Positions 48,701-57,996 of a DNA stretch of 64,000 bases are shown one piece after another. The stretch is from positions 82,139,006-82,203,005 of the forward strand of contig JAPTHN010000003.1 of assembly GCA_026936325.1 (NCBI GenBank), read 5' to 3'. The translations under genes and the position numbers were made by a program. Numbering within the stretch: the stretch's first letter is position 1; every line of letters begins with the position of its first letter. Source of the DNA: Platynereis dumerilii (Eukaryota > Annelida > Polychaeta > Phyllodocida > Nereididae). Below the pieces are notes generated by a model. The model worked only from the letters and a program-made list of their open reading frames with translations, made no database searches and was not told the DNA's origin.

Positions 48701-51700
48701 AAATATATACGTCACGAAAAAGCAGACATCTATAATTGATAACGTTGACAGTAAATGAATTCGAGATCCAGTATTTGTGTTTTTGGAGTGAGGAATGCAA
48801 CCTATCAATTTTACTGTGTAGACTACTGAAATGCACGAATGTTCAAAATGTAGCAATGCTCAGACAAAGAGCAAGTTTTTTAAATCAAAATGCCAACTGA
48901 CTGTCCTTAGAAGGTAATTACTCAAAAAATGACAAATTTCATCTTGATGATGGCTGCACATTCATTGTACAAGCTGACCTATCAAATGATTTTTCAGATT
49001 CAAAAAGCTAAATGAAGTGAACTTTTGGCAAAGAAACTTGGTCAAGGCTACTATTTCAAAGAAAAGAAATTTATTGAGTAAAGAAATTTGGGAAAATTAG
49101 TAACTTCCGTTAGAAACAGATGTGTGACACGAATTTGGAAAAGTAGCATGCGAATAGTTACTAAGTCAGTAAAAGATGCACATAACGGAGTAAATAAAGT
49201 TGAGAACGTTTCGTGATTTCCTTGTGATTATATCTAAGTGCGCTTCCCCGGGTCATGGAGACATTAAATTTTACCTGTTTTTATCAATATAGAATCAGAT
49301 GTTTCAGATACTAGGCCTACAATGTATACATTTGTAAACCTTCAGAATTGGAACGTTGGTTAATGGTTATTATGGCACTATCTGATTGAGGCTTGGAAAA
49401 AAAGGTATTTAGTCCGCGACTACTATAGTGTTGCAACTGCAAGTTCACATGTTTATATCCTTTCTGCATCAGTAAATTGTTTACAATGCACTGCACCGAG
49501 CTAAACCTTGGTCTGACAAATCTACAAAATGATACAATTTTGATACAATTTCATCATGTGACGTCAATGGAAGACAAAAATGACGTCACCACTTCCGTAA
49601 AACAGAGCTCTCTGCTTCGTTTGACCTACTTTCAGCAGAAAAATAGTTATCTCTTCTCAGAATCCATGTAATTTGCATCAATTGATATCAGGCTACACTC
49701 TAAAAAATTTCAGACAAAATTGGTTTTTTAGATTCAAAATGGTTTTTTGAAAAACCAAATTTCAATGCAAAAAACCAACATGGATTTTTTTAAAAATCCA
49801 TGTTGGTTTTGCATTGAAATTTGGTTTTTCAAAAAACCATTTTGAATCTAAAAAACCAATTTTGTCCCGACATTTTTTAGAGTGTAATTGGTGTGTTTAT
49901 CAAAGCAAAGACTTTGTTTAGGCCTACTTTGTATACCATTTGCATGAGATAACTGTGTGCTCCTATTTGTTTGTAACCTAATATCAGTTGGCAATGATCA
50001 TGACACCAATAACAAGGGTCAAAAAGAATTTGTTTCATTTCCTTTTTTCATATCAGATCATTGACCCCAGTACAATAAAAGTGTAGCATGACATAAGTAC
50101 TCCAAATATTGTCTTATCAATTCCAATGGGAAAGCCCGAGGTGTGACAAACACATATTCCTGATCGGAGGATGATCCCATGGTGAATAACCGGCTTACAT
50201 CAAATATTGCGGAATAAGTGGACAAAAGAATATATATTCATTGTATGTGTGGAATACTGGCCTGTGATTGGCTGATAGAGGCGTGGAATAGTATAAATAT
50301 CAAAGACACCACACATTGTCAGTGCCCTCTATAGACTGCAGTGTCTATGAGTACAAACCTTTTATTGCTTCTTTTACAAAAGATTATGCGACTTATCGAC
50401 TTATCGAGGCACAGGCGCACAGGCTACAGCAAAGGGATCAGACCAAAAATTTCACTGAAGGCAGTGATCAATGTTCACACACGATATCTTTGTACATATC
50501 ATTCCACTTATATCTTAAAGCAAGACTTCCTCACCATACAGTCACAGCGTTAGCAGTGTCAATCCTAAAAAATATTATGCGTGAGCAAGTTTGCTTCCGA
50601 ATAGTTGCAGATCCTTCCCACACTAACAAATCTATGTGTAGCCCTACATCTTATGATCACCAGTGGCAGATGCGACGGGAGCCATCCCCCCCCCCAGACC
50701 ACTGAGATTAATAATAGTATTTAAGAAAATACGCTGCGACGCCAGCCCGCAAACGCCGAAACACATCTTGGCCCCCATAGATGACCCTGTCTGGACCCGC
50801 CACTGATCGCATTAAGTTTACTTTTATGCAGTAAATTCAAATTCTGTAATATATTTATGACATTTTTCCACTCGATGAGAGTGCAGCGACACCACCCTTT
50901 CAACCAAGTACAGGTAGTGATCACTGTATATAATTTGAACGATGTTGTCAGCCGGTACATCCATTCTCCAGCTCCTGTAATACCCGCTCTCTTCTGACAT
51001 GGCAGCGTATTAGATTAACACCCTTGAAAGGCTCCGATTCACTTGTCGGCTTGCAGTATTTTGGAAATATGCTGGGCTTGCAAGCTCATCACTGGCCCTC
51101 ATATATCTCCCCATTAAGCACAGAATTCAGCCTATGCAACCGATGGGATGTAGTCTGGGTACAGAATTTATCACCCAAATAATGTTACACCTGCAGCTTG
51201 AGCTAGCTTGCAGAGCATTATGGGTGGGTTATTGTTGTGGGTATTTTGTAACTACATCCGGGAACGTAAAGGGCTGCAATTAGGGTCCTGTTTTGGGGTG
51301 CTCAGTATGCCACCGTTCAGCAAAATATTTTCGTTCCTGACATGCCTCCATTCACAACATTAGGGCACTGAGTGCAGAATGTTTAGGAGCCAGATTGTGT
51401 ACATAAGAATATGATATGTACATAGGCACAAAGGATGGTTTGACTGTGTGTTTACACTGGACAGATTACATGTAATCATGTGGATAATGTGATCTTGTTT
51501 TGGTAGCATTGTACTCAGATTTATCTGGCCATAATTTTGTGGGACTTTAAAAACAAACATACAAGCTGATGAATCGTCTGCAAGCAGCAGTTTTAGTACT
51601 ATTGCTGGAGCTCTTCCAACTGGAGGTGTCTCAAGACAAGGTCCTCAAAAGGAGGCACTTATCTTGGGCTCTGGAGACAATCACTAAGCCATTTTAAAGC

Positions 51701-54700
51701 AGTCATCTTTGAAAAAGTAGGCTATGTACAGTTCTGCAGAAAATTGAAGTCATTCATTTACAGCTAGAGCAAAAAGCGAGAGCAATTTTGCCACCGAAGG
51801 CTGAAAATTTGCAAGCGTTACCGATCCTTCAGCACACTTACACTACAATCATGACATCATGTACGTGTTGAAAAATTGTTATTATTGATGGCCTCAGCGT
51901 TAAACATATATATATGTTGGATCACATCGCATCGTCGACATTTGTTTATTGAAGTCCAACTATGTGAAAGAAATTAAACTATGTAATGACTCATACAAAA
52001 GAACACTAAACCAGCTTTTTATAAAATTTAATTAACTTTTAAGAAATTCTCAGTCGCAACAATTTAGGACCAAATCTTTTCGATTTTATTTATTTATTTC
52101 AAATTGTGCTTCCTCGTTCCCTTTTTACCAGCTAAAAATCTGTCATCTGCAAAATTATTTCAGTGTGGCTAAAAGCTTGTTTAAGTTCGTATACCATTTG
52201 GGCAAGCCAAATATATTGACATTTGTTTTCTTTGCGCACTCATCCAATCAATGCCAACTGCTTAAATAACCAATTAATAATCATGAATAATGACAATTTG
52301 AGTTTGTTTATGATAGTTCAAGTTCATTTTCAGTGCCAGTCATCATGTATTGATATATATATAATAATATCTTTACTCCTTTTTTTCTCTCTATCAATGA
52401 GACTCAACCCTGAAATGCTGTTAGGGCGAAGGCTAATAGGAAGTGATGCACTCCAATTGGCAAAAATGTAAAGGTTGAATTCATAGTAATTGACGATCAC
52501 AACCTTGTAAAGTTGTGAAGCCTTGAATTTAAAAAAAAGAATTGTGTATACACACGATCATTACAGATCTTCAATCTACTTTTGATAAGATTTTTTTTTT
52601 CTGAAATTTGATGAAGACATAAAAACAGACAGATAGATCTGTGTATAAAAGGTAAAGATCGATACTTATTGGAATTAGATAGAAATATTTTAAAATAGAA
52701 TAATAGGTAGATAGACAAATAGACATTGATTGATTGATTGGGCGTAGTATTAGATAACTATTAATGCAATAAAAGCCTCAAAAGCTCCATATATAACCAC
52801 TGGGTTTTTTGTAACATTGCCGCAGACCAAATTGCAAAATTAAGTTTTAAAATACAATTAACCTAAACAATTAACATGGTCGCGCAAAATGCTTTAGAAC
52901 TACGTAGAACTGTACTGTGAAATAATTGCTTAATTATGAGAATGCATTACTCTTGTAGGTTTTAATATCCCTGTCGCAATTAATAAGTGCGTCTAAAGCT
53001 CTTCGCTTTTTCCGGACCCGGATGAACTGTTGGTAGCTCTTGTTTTTCTTAACTCGGTACTAAGTTCAAGTTAGTTCGGTTGCAGTGCGCGTCGACAAGT
53101 GCCAACATAAAAGGAGTTATTTATCGACAGTGGGAAAGCGGAGAAACTGTGCTCTTAAGATGCACTGGACAGGAAGGGGAAACACTCCGAGACAGCAGGT
53201 AAAAGATTCAGAAGAGACGCTGGCTGTAATGAGATGTCAGGCTGGAGAACGGAGAAAGTAAAAGTTTGGTGAGAAAATCTCGCGAGAAAGTGAAATCGCG
53301 AGAAAAGCTCACTTCCCCGCGGCTTCTCCAGGTGTCAATCGTGGTTGTCGGACGATATACTTGGTGAGAAATAACCATGTGACACTAAAACTTCCATTTC
53401 CAAGTGGTGCTTTGCATGTTTTTGTGGGACATTAAGTTGGAAAAAAAAATTATGTATTCATCTCCCATATTGTCCAGGTTGTATCTTAACTCTCCATAAA
53501 GGACGTTAAAACTGCTTTGGATGACTACTTCGCCCGATGCATGAGGCCATGCTTTTCGTAACAATTCTAATGCATGGAGTTTAATCTATCGATCAATTAA
53601 TAAAGGACAATGTACCTCAGATATAAATTGATTCAATTTATATCTGAGGTACATTGTCCTTTAATCAATATATCTATCTATCTATCTATCTGTCTGGCTA
53701 TCTAATAAGTATCTATCTATCTATCTGTCTCCCAGGTTTGAATCCAGCTCTTATTGGGTTACCGGGCCCATGTTGGTCGGCTGTTTCAATCATCCTTCGC
53801 CTCACTGCCGTGTCCTCCTCCTGTCATAAGTAGCCTACCAACTGCATAATACAGGACGTGAAGCCCCATCATACATCCAACCAACTATCTATCCATGCAT
53901 TTATTTATTCTAGTGTCATCGAAGAAGGTCGATTTATAGATCTGATTTATTTAATGGAATGAATACTATTTTATGATACTATGTTTATCGAACATTTTTA
54001 TTTGAGGGCAAATCAAATTTCACATCTTTCTTTTTCACTCTTATAATCACCTAGGGACACTCTCTCAGTGCATGTTTTTGTTAATGAGACTTCTTTTTTT
54101 AACACGTGTCTGCAGGCTGCAAAACAGTGCTGCAAAAAGTGCCAAAAACTGCGCTTACAAAAAGCATGTAAACAGGTTGATGAAATAACGTGAGTTGCAG
54201 GAATGCTGAGAGGCTGATCTATTACCCCTCCCTCCGTGGGCCTATTTATCCCACATATTACCACTTGTGGCTGCAATTATTTCACTCCATGACTTACACC
54301 TACTGACTGGAGTGGTTACCGTGCCAAATCTAGGTGCATACAACTGCATAAAATAGTTCTCTCAGGTAATAGAGCTGTGGGCCACAGAGTCACAATTCTG
54401 TCATAGATTTGAACCTCCCCAGGTCACTCGGTACATTACTGTATTATTTTGATAAGCAACCAGATCCCATGTCGAAAGTTGTCATATATACACACAGTGC
54501 ATATAATATGCATGCCTAAAAGGGTCGATGGATGACTGGGGCTTTACTTCCTGCATTTATGCTCTCGGTATGCTAATTTGGACAGAAGATGGGTGCGGGA
54601 TCCCAGGTCAGGCTGCAAAACAGTGCTGCAAAAAGTGTGAAAAACTGTGCTTGCAAAAAGCATGCATGCATGTACATTAGGCCTACAGCATATTGCCAAG

Positions 54701-57700
54701 CAACCGGACCTGACACTGTCAAAAGTTGTAATATACATATATATATATATATATACATTCATAAATGGGAGTTCCCCCGTGGCCTAACTGGTAAGTGCGC
54801 TTTTCAACTGGCTTTGAGGGCGTGGGTTCAAATCTCACCCCGGGAACTCACTTTAGTCCGAGCCCATGGGACATTAAATGGAGGCGGGTTGTATCCAGTG
54901 TTCTATGCTGGGGCAACTGAAAGACCCTGGGCATCCCTGAATTAATAGGGTATGTACCAGACTCACAGTCTTCTCATCTCATCATCATACGGCGATCGCC
55001 TGCCTCGATATAGCCCACTAAGGTGCTGCAGAGGTGTAAAACACAAACAAACAAACAAACAAACATTCATAAATGGGTGGATGGATGATCGGGGCATTAC
55101 TTATGGTATTTATGCACTTGACACATGTATGCTAATTGGGCCAGGAAAAGGGTACAGCGAGGCAATTGGATCCTATGGGCTGCAAAACAGTGATGCAAAA
55201 AGTTCCAAAAATTGTGCTTGCAAAAAGCACGTAGGCATGTACAGTACATGTACAGTACTGTATTATTTTGATAAGCAACCACATCTGACAATGACAAAAG
55301 ATGTGCACATATTACATCTATGGGCTAGCTATAACGCACATACATGGATGGATGATAGGAGCTTTACGTCCTGAATTCAGTACAGAAAGTCACAGGAATG
55401 AGGCAATAGGTTGTTTGAGCAACCACTGGCAGTAAGGGCATGGGTTCAAATCCCATCCGGAACTCAATTTAGTCTGAGCCGACGAGACGTTAAACATTGT
55501 TTAATGGAGGCACTTGTTTCAAGTGTACCATGCTGGGGCAACTGAAAGACCCTTGGCATCCCTGAATGAATAGGGTATATGCAAGACTCCCAGTCTTCTC
55601 ATCTCATCATGTGGCGGTCGCCAAAAACTGAATGAGCAGCTCGCTCCACCAAAAAAGGAGGTTTAACTACCCAGCTGATCCAGGGTAGGCTAGTCCAGCA
55701 CAGTTCAAGCAAGAGGCGAACTATATATTCCATTTATGAACTCAGTCATCACTCATATTTAAGACAGAATGATGAAGGTTATTACTGGGGAAAAAAAGCA
55801 CCATAAAAGCGACAAATAACTCTCCAGAATAGACCCCGGAGCCAGTCAAGTCATGCTCAGATGACTGACTTGATGTTCAATGACTTGACTTGACTGACTA
55901 AGTGGACTTGGTCATCCTCTGTGACTTCACTTGACTTACTATGAAATTGGCTAACTAAAACAGCAAATAAACATTGTAAATACTGAGAATATCATGTTTA
56001 ATCATGATCACTGGATGGGCTTAGCTGGTGTAACAAATTTATCCAAATTTTACAGAAATATTTTGTCTTAAAATGCAAACAACATAGTGTAGTTCGGTCC
56101 AGGCTTATCCTATCTTGACAATTTTGGTATCATTATCATTGGAATCGTCTTTTCAAGACAAACCCAACGGTACCAAATACGTTGGGGTTCAAATCGGCGG
56201 CGGCTGGCTAATTACACGTCAGCGACGGCTTGGACTGTCAATGACTTGACTTGACTTTTCCATGCATTGACTGACGGCGGCGACTTTTGTCTACGGCTCC
56301 AAGGTCTACTCCAGAACAATGTTTTCTGCGAAACAGCAAACACCCGAAGGGGCTTTACGTCCTGTATTTGTATGCACTTGGTAGGCTAATTGGGTCAGGA
56401 GGAGGACCAGGCAATGGGGGGAAGGATTATTGAAACAGCCGTCCAATCCAAAAACCAAGATGCAAGGTTTAACACTTAAAAGTTTAACACTTAAAAGTTT
56501 AACACTTAAAAGTTTGCAGTGAAGTATCACTCTGGGAAAATCATGACCATATATCTGCTTATTACCTTCCTTGGTCATTCGATTACTCCCGAAACGAGCA
56601 CACAGTGAACATGACATACTCACACAGGCAAAGTAAGTCCTGAGTTAAATATCTTTAAGTCTTCGCCAGGATCATGCTCACATGGGGGAGGTTCGGGTCA
56701 GTCAAAATCTCTTTTTCAAAAGTTTACTTTTGATAAAATCTCCATAGGCCCATATGACAAAGTCTCCTCATTTTCGTTTCATTTTGCAACAATCAACTTT
56801 TATTTTTAATTAATTTTCAATTGATTTGAAAAGCTCTTTTTTTCTTTTTTTTAAATTCTTTTCTAGTGATAATACCAATACTATAATGATTAAATCTTGG
56901 GTAAGTCAATAAATAACGCATTGAAGGTTTAAAGATTATTTTGCGGGAAAAGTAGATTTTGCCAAAATGAAGGAGATTTTGGTTTCCATCAAAATTAGAT
57001 TCTGGAGGGAAGAGGAGATTTCGGAAAAGTAGATATTGACTGGCATTGATGATATGTCAAGGATACACAACACATTGTATACAATTATTGTTATACTGTA
57101 GCCACTATCACATGTTGTATGAGCCCAGGTACGCATTCCTTATGTGTGGATTTTCTTAGAAATAAACAGGATGCAGTGGCCATTGAAGCACTGTTTTGAA
57201 GGAACTCTCATGGAAAATTGTTACATCTCAGACATGCCATTGCCCAGGAACTAGGGAAAACAACATGCATGTATATTTCAGTCTTGATATCCACAGTTGT
57301 TGAGCTACCCTCAATTGCATGGAAGTTGGGGCTATGTGGGTAATTTCACAAACGAATTACCTGGGCCTCCTGATTTTGACAAGAGAAAATGTGCAGCCAA
57401 TGAAGTTTGATTTTGACAAGAGAAAAATTCCAGCTAGATGTTATTCGGATGCGACATCAAATCGGCAGCCTTTTGCATCAGTACCTGTGCTGGGCAAGTA
57501 AAAGATCCCTTACATGGTGTATATGTGTAACATGTTGACCACTCCCACTCTCCCTCTCATCTCATCAATCAACCCTCGTGAGCACCCAGAACTATCCATC
57601 TATCAGTCCATGTACATAATTATATCTAGATATCTAGATCCATCGATCTATCAACAAATATAGTACATTTTCGGAGACCCTCTTTAGAAACAGCTGACTG

Positions 57701-57903
57701 GATTACAAGGTAGACACAGAGATAGATGCAAAGATACATAGGTTGATAGATGGATGGATGACTTTGCGTCCTGTATTTATGCGATTGGTGCGCTAATTAG
57801 GATAGGAGGAGGACATGGCAATGAGGCAAAGGCTGATTGAAACAGCCATCCAACTTAGGCAGAAGTGCTGGATTCGAATCAGTATATAGATACGAAGCTA
57901 TTC

Positions 57904-57996
<93 letters not shown>

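Noticed and set aside
50316-50705. 129-aa plus-strand open frame as a gene
   Set aside because: It has no recognisable motif, its end runs into a MITE, and it lacks a matching splice or poly(A) context.
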